A DNA stretch of 64,000 nt, taken from NCBI RefSeq assembly GCF_010093305.1, contig NZ_PDWS01000014.1:1-64000 (forward strand), written 5' to 3'. The notes beneath the pieces were generated by a model, which saw only the letters and a program-made list of their open reading frames with translations, did not search any database and was not told the origin of the DNA. Below are positions 16,836 through 27,013 of the stretch, one piece after another. A program made the position numbers and the translations under genes. Position 1 is the stretch's first letter. Each line of letters begins with the position of its first letter. The DNA comes from Pseudoxanthomonas sacheonensis (GTDB lineage: Bacteria > Pseudomonadota > Gammaproteobacteria > Xanthomonadales > Xanthomonadaceae).

Positions 16836-17819
16836 TTACGCGCGGATCGGATTGGGTGGAGCCCCTGCGTTCGGTCCGTATCCCAGCGCGGCGATCAGGT
16901 TGTCCACCGCCAGCGAGACCATGGCCCGCCGCGTGGCCAGGCTGCCGCTGGCGATGTGCGGGGTCAGCACCACGTTGCGCAACGCGAGCAGGCGCGGGTT
17001 GACCGTGGGCTCGTCCTCGAACACATCTAGCCCCGCCGCCGCCAGTCTTCCACCAGCCAGCGCATCGGCTAGCGCGTCCTCGTCGACGATTCCACCACGG
17101 GCGATGTTCACAAGCGTGGCGATCGGTTTCATCTGCAACAACGCGCGCGCATCGATAAGGTGATGGCTCTCTTTCGCATACGGCAGCGCCAGCAGCAAAT
17201 GGTCTGCACCTGCAAGCAACGCGTCGAAACCTACATAGGAAGCGCGCACCTCGCGCTCGACAGCTTCCGGCAACCGGCTGCGGTTGTGGTACAGCACCCG
17301 CATATCGAATCCCGAGGCGCGCCGGGCGATACCCTGCCCGATCCGGCCCATGCCCAGGATGCCCAGGGTGCTGCCGTGCAGATCGGCGCCGAGCATGGTC
17401 CGGAACGACCATTGCCGCCAATGGCCTTCGCGCAGCCAGCGTTCGGCTTCGGTGATGCGGCGCGCGGTGGCCATGAGCAGGGCGAAACCGAAATCGGCCG
17501 TGGTTTCGGTCAGCACATCCGGCGTGTTGGTGGCGATTATTCCTGCCCTGGAGAGCGCCGGGATATCCAGATTGTTGTAGCCCACCCCGACGTTGGCGAC
17601 CGCCCGCAGCTGCGGCGCCGCGGCGATCTGTTCGGCGCCGATGCGCTCGTTCAGGGTCACCAGCGCGCCACTGGCCTTGCTCAACGCGGCCGAGATCTGC
17701 TCCGGCGTGTATTCGGCGACACCCGATGTGGAAACGACCTCGAAGTGCTCCTCCAGCCGAGCGATCACATCATCGAACAGCGGCTGAGACACCCACACCC
17801 GTGGGCGCGGTTCAGTCAT
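16836..17819 (-). CDS. D-isomer-specific 2-hydroxyacid dehydrogenase (GhrB/TkrA-like)
   Basis: 327 residues. It is an NAD(P)-binding Rossmann protein with [16 protein letters not shown], then the [13 protein letters not shown]rg region, a Glu in VFEDEP and the catalytic His in [16 protein letters not shown] after the second strand lacks the acidic residue of NAD-users, so NADPH is likely. The likely reaction is reduction of glyoxylate, hydroxypyruvate or 2-ketogluconate. Its start overlaps the aroC stop by 8 bp, so the two are co-translated. The exact substrate is not known. Confidence 0.9.
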   Translation of the reverse strand: MTEPRPRVWVSQPLFDDVIARLEEHFEVVSTSGVAEYTPEQISAALSKASGALVTLNERIGAEQIAAAPQLRAVANVGVGYNNLDIPALSRAGIIATNTPDVLTETTADFGFALLMATARRITEAERWLREGHWRQWSFRTMLGADLHGSTLGILGMGRIGQGIARRASGFDMRVLYHNRSRLPEAVEREVRASYVGFDALLAGADHLLLALPYAKESHHLIDARALLQMKPIATLVNIARGGIVDEDALADALAGGRLAAAGLDVFEDEPTVNPRLLALRNVVLTPHIASGSLATRRAMVSLAVDNLIAALGYGPNAGAPPNPIRA

Positions 17820-18915
17820 GGACCTGACCGGGAATCAGCGGCACGACCGGACCCACATCGCCGCACTGCGCACGATGGCGCAACGCCTGGTCCATCAGCA
17901 CCAGCGCCATCATCGCCTCGGCGATCGGCGTGGCGCGGATGCCCACGCAGGGGTCGTGCCGGCCGGTGGTGACCACTTCGGTCGCATTGCCTTGGATATC
18001 CACGGTGTTGCCCGGCAGGCGCAGACTGGAAGTGGGTTTCAGCACGATGGAAGCGACGACCTGCTGGCCGGTGGAAATGCCGCCGAGGATGCCGCCGGCA
18101 TGGTTGGACAGGAACCCTTGCGGGGAAATCTCGTCGCGATGCTCCGTGCCCTTCTGCGCGACCGCCGCGAAGCCGTCGCCGATCTCCACGCCCTTGACCG
18201 CATTGATGCTCATCAGCGCCGCGGCCAGTTCGCCATCGAGTTTCCCGTAGATGGGTTCGCCCCAGCCCGGCGGCACGCCGTCGGCGACCACGTTGACGCG
18301 CGCGCCGACCGAATCGCCGGATTTGCGCAGCGCGTCCATGTAGCTCTCCAGCACCGGCACCTGTTCGGCCGAAGGCCAGAAGAAAGGGTTGTCTTCCACC
18401 GCGTTCCAGTCGAACGCCTGCGGAGTGATCTCGCCCAGCTGCGACAAGTAGCCGCGCACGTGCACGCCATGGTGCAGCGCCAACCATTTCTTGGCGATTA
18501 CGGCCGCCGCCACGCGCATGGTGGTCTCGCGCGCCGAGGAGCGCCCGCCGCCGCGCGGATCGCGGATGCCGTATTTCTGCCAATAGGTGTAGTCGGCGTG
18601 GCCGGGGCGGAACTGTCCGGAAATCTTGCTGTAGTCCTTGCTGCGCGCATCGGTGTTGCGGATCAGCAAGGCGATGGGCGTGCCGGTGGTCTTGCCTTCG
18701 AAGACGCCGCTGAGGATTTCCACCTCGTCCGCTTCGTTCCGCGCCGAAGTGTGGCGCGATTTGCCGGTGGCGCGGCGGTCCAGGTCGGTGCGGAATTCCT
18801 CGACCGCGATCTCCAGGCCCGGCGGACAGCCATCGATCACGCAGCCGATGGCCGGCCCGTGTGATTCGCCGAAGGTGGTGACGGTGAACAATTTCCCGAA
18901 ACTGTTGCTGGACAC
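17812..18915 (-). CDS. aroC: Chorismate synthase
   Basis: 367 residues from a GTG start ([20 protein letters not shown] in part). It removes phosphate from EPSP to make chorismate, using reduced FMN. Signatures are GESHGPAIG, the basic [36 protein letters not shown] and [10 protein letters not shown]. All are intact. It is followed by the 2-hydroxyacid dehydrogenase with overlapping ends. Upstream is prmB, separated by a 237-bp repeat-bearing gap. Confidence 0.98.
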   Translation of the reverse strand: MSSNSFGKLFTVTTFGESHGPAIGCVIDGCPPGLEIAVEEFRTDLDRRATGKSRHTSARNEADEVEILSGVFEGKTTGTPIALLIRNTDARSKDYSKISGQFRPGHADYTYWQKYGIRDPRGGGRSSARETTMRVAAAVIAKKWLALHHGVHVRGYLSQLGEITPQAFDWNAVEDNPFFWPSAEQVPVLESYMDALRKSGDSVGARVNVVADGVPPGWGEPIYGKLDGELAAALMSINAVKGVEIGDGFAAVAQKGTEHRDEISPQGFLSNHAGGILGGISTGQQVVASIVLKPTSSLRLPGNTVDIQGNATEVVTTGRHDPCVGIRATPIAEAMMALVLMDQALRHRAQCGDVGPVVPLIPGQVHD

Positions 18916-18975
18916 GCTGGGTTTACTCCGATCTGGCTTGCCTTACATTAATACCGCTGGTGTTGATCCTGGCGG

Positions 18976-19112
18976 AAATCCCGTTCGTGGTGAGCCTGTC
19001 CCAAAATCCCGTTCGTGGTGAGCCTGTCGAACCACGCTTTTGGCGGGAAAGCAAGTTGCCCATAGCCGGAACAACTCGCGAAGAGCGTGGTTCGACAGGC
19101 TCACCACGAACG
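18976..19112. repeat. CGTTCGTGGTGAGCCTGTC repeat: direct plus inverted copies
   Basis: A 25-base unit occurs twice in direct order (18976-19000 and 19004-19028, 3 bases apart). The second copy extends to a 29-base arm (19010-19038) perfectly complementary to 19084-19112. A sister element with one changed base lies at 20196-20302, on the other side of prmB. Confidence 0.92.
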
Positions 19113-19152
19113 GATTGAGTAAACCCACCTCGAACGGCGCATGGGTCCGGGC

Positions 19153-20082
19153 TCAAGGACGCGCATTGGCCAGTTCGCGGATCCGCGGATGGTGGACGAT
19201 GAGTTCGCTGCACTCCACCGCGAAGATGCCCATCTGCCCTACCTTGAACTCGATCCACGCGAATTCCACGTCCGGCAGCAGCTTGACCAGCGCCTGTTCC
19301 GCTTCGCCCACTTCGCAGATCAGCAGGCCGTCCTGGCTCAGGTGCAAGGGCGCATCGCGCAGGATCTTCAGCACCAGATCCAGGCCGTCGTCGCCGGCGC
19401 GCAGGCCCAGTTCGGGTTCGTAGGAATATTCTTTCGGCAACGCATCGGTTTCCGCATTGGTCACGTAGGGCGGATTGGTGACGATGAGCTGGTAGTGCTG
19501 GCCCGACAGGCCGGAGAACAGATCGGATTTGATGAAACGCACGTTGTCGGCATGCAGGCGCGCCTTGTTTTCGGCCGCCAGCGCCAGCGCGTCGTCGCTG
19601 ATGTCCACGCCGTCCACGTGCCATTCGGGGTTGTAGTGGGCCATGGCGATGGCGATGCAACCCGAACCGGTGCACAGGTCCAGCGCGCGCAGCACTTCGC
19701 GGCCGCCCAGCCAGGGCTCGAAGCCGCTTTCAATCAGTTCGGCGATCGGCGAACGCGGCACCAGCGCGCGGTTGTCGCTCTTGAAGTTCAGCCCGGCGAA
19801 CCAGGCCTCGCCGGTCAGGTAGGCGATCGGCACGCGCTCGTCGATGCGGCGCTGGAACAGGGCCAGGATCTCGGCTTTTTCCGGCGCCGTCACCCGGGCC
19901 ACGCCGTAGGCCGGGCCCAGATCGTTGGGCAGGTGCAAGGTGTGCAGGACCAGTTGCGTGGCTTCGTCCAGCGCGTTGTCGTAGCTGTGCCCGAAGGTCA
20001 GGTCCGAGGCGTTGAAACGGCTGGCGCCGTAGCGGATCAGGTCGATGATCGTATGCAGTTCGGCGGCCGGGTCGGCGGTCAT
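19153..20082 (-). CDS. prmB: Ribosomal protein uL3 glutamine N5-methyltransferase PrmB
   Basis: 309 residues from the ATG at 20082 (MTADPAAELH). It methylates a glutamine of ribosomal protein L3. SAM-binding LDLCTGSGCIAIAMA and the glutamine-specific IVTNPPYVT motif are clear, as is the N-terminal helical bundle with ASDLTFGHSYDNALDEA, which separates PrmB from PrmC. It is bracketed on both sides by the same 29-base inverted-repeat family. It is divergent from the sco gene. Confidence 0.95.
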   Translation of the reverse strand: MTADPAAELHTIIDLIRYGASRFNASDLTFGHSYDNALDEATQLVLHTLHLPNDLGPAYGVARVTAPEKAEILALFQRRIDERVPIAYLTGEAWFAGLNFKSDNRALVPRSPIAELIESGFEPWLGGREVLRALDLCTGSGCIAIAMAHYNPEWHVDGVDISDDALALAAENKARLHADNVRFIKSDLFSGLSGQHYQLIVTNPPYVTNAETDALPKEYSYEPELGLRAGDDGLDLVLKILRDAPLHLSQDGLLICEVGEAEQALVKLLPDVEFAWIEFKVGQMGIFAVECSELIVHHPRIRELANARP

Positions 20083-20195
20083 GGCAAGGCTTTTCTCGGG
20101 TCGGACGGAGATTATAGGGGTATGCAAACCGAAGCGCCGGTATCATTGCCGTCTTGATTGTCAGGCATTCCGGGACGATCGAACCGCTAGAACCC

Positions 20196-20302
20196 CGTTC
20201 GTGGCGAGCCTGTCGAACCACGCTTTTCGAGTAAAAAGAAAACCACCGCTGCGACCTGAAGGGTCACGCCAAGAGCGTGGTTCGACAGGCTCGCCACGAA
20301 CG
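20196..20302. repeat. 29-nt-arm inverted repeat, CGAG variant
   Basis: Arms 20196-20224 and 20274-20302 are perfectly complementary and differ from the element at 18976-19112 by one base (GTGGCGAG for GTGGTGAG), changed in both arms. It lies in the divergent prmB-sco gap, so the sco promoter must lie within or between the repeat arms or after 20302. Confidence 0.92.
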
Positions 20303-20344
20303 GTTTCCAGATTTATTCAAGCCATCACCTGTGAGCTCCCGTCC

Positions 20345-20998
20345 ATGTTCAACCGCAGAATCGGCGTCATCCTGATCATCGCCCTGGCCGCCGGCCTGGG
20401 GTTGCTGGCCGCGCAGAAATACTTCGGGACCAAGGCCGCTGGCCCGCAATGGCCTGAGACCCGAAGCATCACCATGTTCCCGCAGGCGCGCACCCTGCCC
20501 GCTTTTTCGCTGCGCCAGTCGGACGGCACCCAGCTGGCCCCGGGCGAACTGAACGGACATTGGACGCTGGTCTTCCTGGGCTTCACTTACTGCCCCGACA
20601 TCTGCCCCACCACCCTGGCCGAACTGGCCCAGGCGCAGAACCAATGGAAATCGCTGCCCGACAGCACCCGCCCGCGCGTGCTGTTCGTATCGGTGGACCC
20701 CGAACGCGATACCCCCACGCGCATCGGCGAATACGCGCACGCCTTCCATGCGGACACCCTGGCGGCCACCGCCGACGTGCCGGCGCTGGAGTCGTTCGCC
20801 AAGTCGCTGATGTTCGTGTTCCAGAAAATGCCGGGCAAGGACTTCGACAAGAACCCGCAGGACTACAGCATGGACCACTCGGCCAACATCGCCGTGCTGG
20901 ATCCGCAGGGGCGCATGGTCGGTTTCATCAAGCCTCCGTTCCACCCCAAGGCGATCGCCGAGGACATGGCCGCTCTGACCCTGGCAGCGCGGAAATGA
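20345..20998 (+). CDS. SCO1/SenC-family copper chaperone
   Basis: 217 residues from ATG 20345; the frame is open further upstream only through the repeat. N-terminal signal anchor ([19 protein letters not shown]), then a thioredoxin fold with the copper motif [11 protein letters not shown] (CxxxC) and a distal His in [13 protein letters not shown]. Sco proteins load Cu into the CuA site of cytochrome oxidase, or act as thiol reductases, on the periplasmic face. Its stop overlaps the psd start by 4 bp. Confidence 0.94.
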   Translation: MFNRRIGVILIIALAAGLGLLAAQKYFGTKAAGPQWPETRSITMFPQARTLPAFSLRQSDGTQLAPGELNGHWTLVFLGFTYCPDICPTTLAELAQAQNQWKSLPDSTRPRVLFVSVDPERDTPTRIGEYAHAFHADTLAATADVPALESFAKSLMFVFQKMPGKDFDKNPQDYSMDHSANIAVLDPQGRMVGFIKPPFHPKAIAEDMAALTLAARK

Positions 20999-21837
20999 GC
21001 CTGGTCACCCGTCTCACCTATCTGTTGCCGCACCGGCTGATGTCTTCGCTGGCGCGGCGGTTGGCGTATTCGTCTTCGCCGCGCACCAAGCAGTGGCTGA
21101 TCGATACGGTGACGCGGAAATTCGGCGTGGATCTGAACGAGGCCGCACAGTCCGATCCCAAGGCCTACCCGACCTTCAACGCGTTTTTCACCCGTGCGCT
21201 CAAAACAGGCGCGCGCGTGCCCGATCCCGATCCGCGCGCCTTGTTGATGCCCGCCGACGGCCGCATCAGCCAGTGCGGCCCGATCCGCGACGGCCGCATC
21301 TTCCAGGCCAAGGGCCAGTCGTTCACCGCCGCCGAGTTGCTGGGCGATGCCGAAGCCGCGAAGCCTTTCGAGAACGGCCTGTTCGCCACCGTCTATCTAT
21401 CGCCCAAGGACTACCACCGCGTGCACATGCCGTGGACCGGCACCCTGCGCGAAACCGTGCATGTGCCCGGCCGCCTTTTCAGCGTGGGCACGGCTGCGGT
21501 GGCCACGGTGCCGCGCCTGTTCGCGCGCAACGAGCGGCTGGTCTGCCACTTCGACACCGATTTCGGGCCGATGGCCTCGGTGATGGTGGGCGCGCTGTTG
21601 GTATCGGGCGTGGAAACGGTGTGGAGCGGCGAGGAAATTCCGCGTTACGGCGATGCGGTCACACGCAAGGATTGGCGCGGGAAGGGAATTACCTTGGAAC
21701 GATTTGCGGAGATGGCACGCTTCAATTACGGATCCACGGTGATCGTGCTATTGCCTCCGGGCGTAGCAGAGCTTGCGCCTGAGTTGAGCGCCGAATCGCC
21801 AGTCAGGCTTGGACAAGTCCTGGCGCTGCGCATTTAG
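20995..21837 (+). CDS. psd: Phosphatidylserine decarboxylase
   Basis: 280 residues, the usual length. It decarboxylates phosphatidylserine to phosphatidylethanolamine at the inner membrane. The proenzyme self-cleaves at Gly-Ser in the motif FNYGST near residue 246, producing the pyruvoyl group; the usual L/FGST is here YGST. Other blocks are [32 protein letters not shown] and [16 protein letters not shown] overlaps the sco stop (ATGA), so translation is coupled. It is convergent with the transglycosylase gene. Confidence 0.97.
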   Translation: MSLVTRLTYLLPHRLMSSLARRLAYSSSPRTKQWLIDTVTRKFGVDLNEAAQSDPKAYPTFNAFFTRALKTGARVPDPDPRALLMPADGRISQCGPIRDGRIFQAKGQSFTAAELLGDAEAAKPFENGLFATVYLSPKDYHRVHMPWTGTLRETVHVPGRLFSVGTAAVATVPRLFARNERLVCHFDTDFGPMASVMVGALLVSGVETVWSGEEIPRYGDAVTRKDWRGKGITLERFAEMARFNYGSTVIVLLPPGVAELAPELSAESPVRLGQVLALRI

Positions 21838-21865
21838 AGCGCCACCGGCACCTGTTCACGGAAGC

Positions 21866-21928
21866 CGTAGGAGCGACGTAAGTCGCGAACATTTCGCCTA
21901 GGACTTCGCGACTTACGTCGCTCCTACG
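21866..21928. repeat. GTAG-headed REP pair, 24-nt perfect arms (GCGAC type)
   Basis: 21866-21889 and 21905-21928 are perfectly complementary with a 15-base loop. Each unit has the CGTAG head and its own hairpin GCGAC-GTAA-GTCGC. It lies between convergent psd and the lytic transglycosylase gene, and could serve as a two-way terminator. Confidence 0.9.
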
Positions 21929-21947
21929 ACGTCCGTGTCTGGCGCGG

Positions 21948-23516
21948 CTATTTTTTGCAACCCTGCAACTTGATTTCCTGCCCAGGCCTCACGCTGTAGC
22001 CCGGCGCGCGCAACCCATTGGCGCGCGCCAGCTCCTTCACCTCGCATCTGAATTTCTGCGCGATCTTGCCCAGCGTGTCGCCGCGCGCCACCCGGTAGTC
22101 GCGCACCTGCTCGGCCTTGGGTTTGGCCGGCTTGGGCTCTCCGGTGGCCACGGTGGTGGGAACGCCGGGAACCGGAGTGACGTCGCCCACCGCCACGCTG
22201 CCGACCAGCGGATTGCGGACGATCGCCGACTCCACATTCGCCGTGATCAGCGTGCGGGCCAGGTCCGCGCGCGGGCCGCTGATGCAGTTGCGGTTGTAGA
22301 GGGTGGCGATCTTGGCCGTGGCTTTCATCTGCGTGCCGGCGGGAATCCACTGGTCCGGTTCGTAGCGCGGGTTGAGGTTGCGCAGTGCGCGCATGTAGCC
22401 GTCGCGCGTGCCGCCATTGCCCAGGCAGATGGTCAGTTCGTAGATCGACGCGGATTTGGCCAGTTGGAAAGCCGCGGGCTGGGCGTCGACCTTGGGGAAT
22501 TCCAGCCCGTATTGCTTGGGATGCAGGAACAGCCATGCCGCCGCGATCACCATGGGCACGTAGTCCTTGGTTTCGCCCGGGAACTGGTTGTAGACCACTT
22601 CGTCCCAGAAATTGCGGTCGGCGAACTGGTTGTAGACCCGCTGGGCACGGCCTTCCCCGCCGTTGTAAGCGGCCAGCGAAAGCTCGATGCTCTTGTTGAG
22701 CGTGCCCATGCGCTCGTCCAGGTATTCGGCGCTGGCCATGCCCACGGCGGTGGGGTCGAAGCGCGTATCGAAGCCGGTGCCGTCCGGCCCCAGGCCGAAG
22801 CGGCGGCCGGTCGCCGGCATGAACTGCATCAGCCCGGCGGCGCCGGCGCGCGAACTGGCGTGCACGCGGCCGTTGGATTCCTTGGCCATGATGCCGAACA
22901 GCAGCGCTTCGGGCAGACCGTGCTTTTCCCACGACGGCCACATCAGAGGCCGCACGTATTGGTAGTTCTCGTAGCTGGTGATCAACGACACGCGCATATC
23001 GGTGAGCCAGCGCCGGATGCCGGCCTGCACGGCGGGGTTGTACTGCACCATCTTGTCGAAGGCGTGGCGCTGGTCGTTGAGCAGGCGCGCGGCGCGCGCG
23101 GCTTCGGGCATGGCGATGGTCGCCGCATGGTCGGTGCCGTCGTCCAGCAGATCCACTTCGCCTTCTTCGTCCGATGCGGAAGCTTCGGCATCCACGTTCT
23201 GCTTCAGCAGGCGCTTGTAGGCGGTGAGCATGGTGTGCACCTGGCAGCCCCGCTGCTTGAGGCAGGCGTCCATCACATCCTCCATGTCCTCCAGCGCGGC
23301 ATCGCCCTCGGCGGTGCCCTTGGGATCGCTGTTGGCGCTGAGCACCAGCGCGTCCCGGTAGCGCTTCTCGGCAGCTGCCATGCGCTGGTCGAGGACTTCC
23401 AGAGCTTCCTTGTCGCGAGCCGAAACGCGTTGGGCCAGGGCCGACGGAGCAACAGAAACGAGCGGCAGCATGACCAGCAGGGGCCAGGCGCGGAACAGGA
23501 ATTGTGGGCAGGGCAT
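21948..23516 (-). CDS. Lytic transglycosylase (SLT domain) with C-terminal LysM
   Basis: 522 residues. Signal peptide 1-28 (ends PSALA), a helical coiled region, and then an SLT lysozyme-like domain at about 195-330 with the catalytic Glu in GIMAKESNGRVHASSRAGAAG and the LMQFMPATGRRFG and LAAYNGGEGR signatures. The C terminus has one LysM (YRVARGDTLGKIAQKF) for peptidoglycan binding. It cleaves peptidoglycan to 1,6-anhydromuropeptides in the periplasm. It resembles MltD, but the long N-terminal helical region and single LysM make a firm name unsafe. Confidence 0.9.
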   Translation of the reverse strand: MPCPQFLFRAWPLLVMLPLVSVAPSALAQRVSARDKEALEVLDQRMAAAEKRYRDALVLSANSDPKGTAEGDAALEDMEDVMDACLKQRGCQVHTMLTAYKRLLKQNVDAEASASDEEGEVDLLDDGTDHAATIAMPEAARAARLLNDQRHAFDKMVQYNPAVQAGIRRWLTDMRVSLITSYENYQYVRPLMWPSWEKHGLPEALLFGIMAKESNGRVHASSRAGAAGLMQFMPATGRRFGLGPDGTGFDTRFDPTAVGMASAEYLDERMGTLNKSIELSLAAYNGGEGRAQRVYNQFADRNFWDEVVYNQFPGETKDYVPMVIAAAWLFLHPKQYGLEFPKVDAQPAAFQLAKSASIYELTICLGNGGTRDGYMRALRNLNPRYEPDQWIPAGTQMKATAKIATLYNRNCISGPRADLARTLITANVESAIVRNPLVGSVAVGDVTPVPGVPTTVATGEPKPAKPKAEQVRDYRVARGDTLGKIAQKFRCEVKELARANGLRAPGYSVRPGQEIKLQGCKK

Positions 23517-23652
23517 CAGCGAGGACGGCTACGGAAAAAAGGCAGGTTAGCTCCCGGGCGCTGCGCGGGGCAAGGTTGACAAGCGCCGCCGTTGCCCTGC
23601 GCGACAGGTTGAGCCGCTAGAATTCACGCTTCGACTCATCGCTAGGAATGAC

Positions 23653-25146
23653 ATGGACCCCATCCTGCTAGGTAAAGGCACCACCGACGATATCGCCGTC
23701 ACGCTTTTGCCCAAATTCGGCAACCGCCACGGGCTGGTCGCCGGCGCCACCGGTACCGGCAAGACCGTGACCCTGATGACTCTGGCCGAAGGTTTCTCGC
23801 GCATGGGCGTGCCGGTGTTCATGGCCGACGTGAAGGGCGACGTGGCGGGATTGGCGGTGCCGGGCGACGGCAACGAAAAGATCCTGCAGCGCGCCAAAGA
23901 CCTGGGCGTGGGCGATTACGCGCCCGGCGCCAGCCCGGTGATCTTCTGGGATCTGTACGGCAAGAAGGGCCATCCGGTGCGCACCACGGTCAGCGAGATC
24001 GGCTCGATCCTGCTGGCGCGCATCCTGGAGTTGAACGATACCCAGAGCGGCGTGCTGGACATCGTGTTCAAGCTGGCCGACGACCGCGGCCTGCTGTTGC
24101 TGGACCTGGACGACCTGCGTGCGTTGCTGGCGCTGGTGGCCGACGAGCGCAAGGACATCGCCACCGAATACGGACTGGTCAGCACCCAGTCGGTCGGCGC
24201 GATCCAGCGCGCGTTGTTGCGCCTGGCGCAGAACGGCGGCGAAGGTTTCTTCGGCGAACCGGCACTGGAGCTGGCCGACCTGATGCGCACCGGCACCGAC
24301 GGCCGCGGCGTGATCGGCATCCTGGCCGCCGAGCAACTGATCCTCAACCCGCGCCTCTATTCCAGCTTCCTGCTGTGGCTGTTGTCGGAATTGTTCGAGC
24401 AGTTGCCGGAAGTCGGCGACCTGGACAAACCCAAGCTGGTGTTCGTGTTCGACGAAGCCCACCTGCTGTTCGACGACTCCCCGCCGGCGCTGGTGCAGCG
24501 CGTGGAGCAGGTGGTGCGCCTGATCCGCTCCAAGGGCGTAGGCGTGTACTTCTGCTCGCAGTTCCCCGACGACGTGCCCGACAACATCCTGGGCCAGCTG
24601 GGCAACCGCGTGCAGCATGCGTTGCGCGCCTTCACCCCGCGCGACCAGAAAGCCGTGCGCGTGGCCGCGGAGACCTTCGTGCCCAACCCGAAGCTCGACG
24701 TGGCCGAGGCCATTTCCAAGCTGGGTACCGGCGAAGCGTTGGTATCGACGCTGCAGGACAAAGGCATTCCCATGCCGGTGCAGCAGACCCTGATCGCGCC
24801 GCCACGCTGCCGCATGGGTTCGATCAGCGATGCCGAGCGCACCCAGGCGCGCGCCGGCAGTCCGGTCGGAATGAAATACGACACTCCGGTCAATCGCGAA
24901 TCCGCATCGGAGATGCTGGCCAAGCGCGCCGAAACCGCCGCCCAGGCCGCCGATGCGCCCCCCGCCAAGGACGACCTGGAAGCGGGCGGCTTCGGCCAGT
25001 CGATCAAGGACGCCGTGTTCGGCACCAAGCGCCGCCAGGGCATGATGGAAACCATGGCCAAGCAGACCGCGCGCACCGTGGGCAGCCAGGTGGGCCGGCA
25101 GATACTGCGCGGCTTGCTGGGCGGCATCTTCGGCGGCAAGCGCTGA
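23653..25146 (+). CDS. HerA/FtsK-like ATPase, DUF853 (YjgR family)
   Basis: 497 residues. Walker [11 protein letters not shown] lies near residue 33 and Walker [16 protein letters not shown] in the middle, followed by [28 protein letters not shown], here quoted only as separate pieces of the sensor region. DUF853 proteins are hexameric RecA-fold ATPases related to HerA. The role of YjgR is not settled; DNA or protein translocation is assumed. The C terminus is Ala/Gly-rich and ends [13 protein letters not shown], which may be membrane-seeking. ATG at 23653 follows AGGAATGAC. It is divergent from the transglycosylase. Confidence 0.88.
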   Translation: MDPILLGKGTTDDIAVTLLPKFGNRHGLVAGATGTGKTVTLMTLAEGFSRMGVPVFMADVKGDVAGLAVPGDGNEKILQRAKDLGVGDYAPGASPVIFWDLYGKKGHPVRTTVSEIGSILLARILELNDTQSGVLDIVFKLADDRGLLLLDLDDLRALLALVADERKDIATEYGLVSTQSVGAIQRALLRLAQNGGEGFFGEPALELADLMRTGTDGRGVIGILAAEQLILNPRLYSSFLLWLLSELFEQLPEVGDLDKPKLVFVFDEAHLLFDDSPPALVQRVEQVVRLIRSKGVGVYFCSQFPDDVPDNILGQLGNRVQHALRAFTPRDQKAVRVAAETFVPNPKLDVAEAISKLGTGEALVSTLQDKGIPMPVQQTLIAPPRCRMGSISDAERTQARAGSPVGMKYDTPVNRESASEMLAKRAETAAQAADAPPAKDDLEAGGFGQSIKDAVFGTKRRQGMMETMAKQTARTVGSQVGRQILRGLLGGIFGGKR

Positions 25147-25178
25147 ACACTCTCCAATCTGGAAAAGGAAACTATCGG

Positions 25179-25634
25179 ATGAATATTTCTTTCCGCACTT
25201 TCTGCCTGCTCGCAATCACCGCCGCATTGGCCGTAGCCTGCAAACGCGAAGAACCCGCGGCCGCGCCCCAGCCCGCGACGGTGACGGCGCCGGCCGCCGC
25301 GCCCGAAGCCAACCCCGTGGACGCCACTTCCGTGGTCGACAACACGCCGGCCACCATCGAAACCGCTACGGTGGACAGCAAGGCGATCGCGGGCAGTTTC
25401 AGCGACGGCGAATCGGTCCTGGAACTGCGTGCCGATGGCAGCTACGTGCAGACGTTGAACGCCGCTGGCGTCGCCGTTTCCAGCGATGGCACCTGGAGCG
25501 GCCACGGCGGCAATGGCCTATTGCTGGATCCCAGCAGCAAATCGGCGGAAGACGTCAGCTTCGAAATCGTCTCCAACGACGAATTGCGCACCGACAAGGG
25601 CACGCGCGTTTTCAAACGCGTCGCTGGGCGGTAG
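25179..25634 (+). CDS. Hypothetical lipoprotein
   Basis: 151 residues. N-terminal lipoprotein signal with lipobox LAVAC (Cys about residue 21), then a Pro/Ala-rich tether to about residue 70, and a small beta-rich domain ([35 protein letters not shown]) of the kind that binds ligands in a small barrel. It should be attached to the inner leaflet of the outer membrane. No function is known. The AAGGAA Shine-Dalgarno precedes ATG 25179. Its stop shares one base with the GTG of greB. Confidence 0.75.
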   Translation: MNISFRTFCLLAITAALAVACKREEPAAAPQPATVTAPAAAPEANPVDATSVVDNTPATIETATVDSKAIAGSFSDGESVLELRADGSYVQTLNAAGVAVSSDGTWSGHGGNGLLLDPSSKSAEDVSFEIVSNDELRTDKGTRVFKRVAGR

Positions 25635-26137
25635 TGAGCCGCTGGCGTCCGCCCGGAGAAAAAAGCACCGCCCTGATCACACGCGAGGGCCATGAACGCC
25701 TGAAGGCGGAATTGGACGATCTGTGGCGGGTACGGCGCCCTGAGGTTGTGAAAGCGCTCACCGCGGCGGCCGCCGAAGGGGACCGCTCGGAAAACGCCGA
25801 GTACCACTACCGGAAGAAGCAGCTGGGCGAGATCGACAGGCGCGTGCGCTACTTGAGCAAGCGCCTGGAGGAATTGCGCGTGGTCGATACCCCGCCCGCG
25901 GATCCGGAAGCGGTTTTCTTCGGCGCCAGCGTGGAGCTGGAGAACATCGCCAACGGCGCGTTGTCGCGTTACCGCATCGTGGGGCCGGACGAAACCGACG
26001 CCTCGCGCGGCTACATCAGCATCGATTCGCCACTGGCTAGGGCCATGCTGAAGAAGCGCATCGACGACGAGTTCGAAGCTTCCCTGCCCACCGGCATCGC
26101 CAGCTTCGCCATCATCGGCGTCGAGTACGAAAGCTGA
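25634..26137 (+). CDS. greB: Transcription elongation factor GreB
   Basis: 167 residues from a GTG start (TAGTG overlap with the lipoprotein). GreB stimulates RNA polymerase to cleave backtracked RNA. The N-terminal coiled coil includes [19 protein letters not shown] with the acidic tip Asp/Glu pair, and the C-terminal FKBP-like domain includes [23 protein letters not shown]. The longer first helix and C-terminal IIGVEYES favour GreB over GreA. It ends 18 bp from the convergent gene. Confidence 0.93.
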   Translation: MSRWRPPGEKSTALITREGHERLKAELDDLWRVRRPEVVKALTAAAAEGDRSENAEYHYRKKQLGEIDRRVRYLSKRLEELRVVDTPPADPEAVFFGASVELENIANGALSRYRIVGPDETDASRGYISIDSPLARAMLKKRIDDEFEASLPTGIASFAIIGVEYES

Positions 26138-26155
26138 CGCTTGCGGTCGGCCTCG

Positions 26156-26836
26156 CTACTGATCCCAGCCCAGCGTGGTTTCCGGTGCGGGTGCGTCTTC
26201 GATGTACAACGGCGTGGTGGGCACCTTGCCGCGCGTCTCCGGTTTCTCAACGTAATCCCCCGCATCGCTCAGATCTGCCGAACGGCGGATCTGCAGGCCA
26301 GTCAGACGATTGGTGCTGATTTCCTGCCAGCCGTGCGCGTTGGTGCGGCTGTACAGCTTCACGTCGTCGCCGATCAGGCGCATGCGCTTGCTCTTGGCGT
26401 CGTAGCGGTAGCGGTAGGTCGATGAGATGGCCGTGGTGCCGCCGGTCAGCTCCTCCACCACCAGCACGCCCTTGGGCGCGCTGAGCGATGCCGGACCCAG
26501 CGCATCGACCGCCAGCGCGGTCTTGCCGGCAGGCGAATGGCCCATGTCCATTTCCTCCATGAAGCCGAACAGCACGCCGAGCACGCGCGACTCGTCATTG
26601 CGCGCGACGAAAGCGATATCGGTCAGACCGTCGGCATTCAAGTCCGCATCCAGCCGCTTTTCCAGTTCCATGCCCGGCGGTAGTTCCATGGCATTGAAGT
26701 AGTAGTCCGCCAGCAGCTTGTCATCTGGTATGAACAGTTCGGCGGCTGTCGCGCAAGTCGGAGCAGCCACGGCCCAACAAGCGCAGGCGGGCAGGAAAGC
26801 GGCACGAAAAAATATGCGGAGATATGTGCTGGCCAT
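26156..26836 (-). CDS. Secreted protein with FG-GAP/EF-hand-like calcium motif
   Basis: 226 residues from the ATG at 26836. Signal peptide (RIFFRAAFLPACACWAVAA region). The mature protein has LDADLNADGLTDIAFVARND, a DxNxDGxxD calcium loop typical of FG-GAP/VCBS repeats or dockerin-like loops, but only a single one is seen. The rest is beta-rich with no recognised domain. It is probably periplasmic or outer-membrane associated. Function is unknown. The 177-bp gap to the divergent dienelactone hydrolase gene presumably holds both promoters. Confidence 0.7.
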   Translation of the reverse strand: MASTYLRIFFRAAFLPACACWAVAAPTCATAAELFIPDDKLLADYYFNAMELPPGMELEKRLDADLNADGLTDIAFVARNDESRVLGVLFGFMEEMDMGHSPAGKTALAVDALGPASLSAPKGVLVVEELTGGTTAISSTYRYRYDAKSKRMRLIGDDVKLYSRTNAHGWQEISTNRLTGLQIRRSADLSDAGDYVEKPETRGKVPTTPLYIEDAPAPETTLGWDQ

Positions 26837-27013
26837 GGTTCCCCCTATCCAAGCGGCACCCCTGCCGCGTTGGTTAAAGGTAACGCAGATGGGCGACGGC
26901 GAGGGACATGCTGCCGGCGCGTTGGTCGCAGCAAGACGAGCCAACCGCGATACACACACGGGAGCGGACTACCGCCCTAAACTGTGGCCCTCTGCTTTTG
27001 CCTTGGAGGCCCC

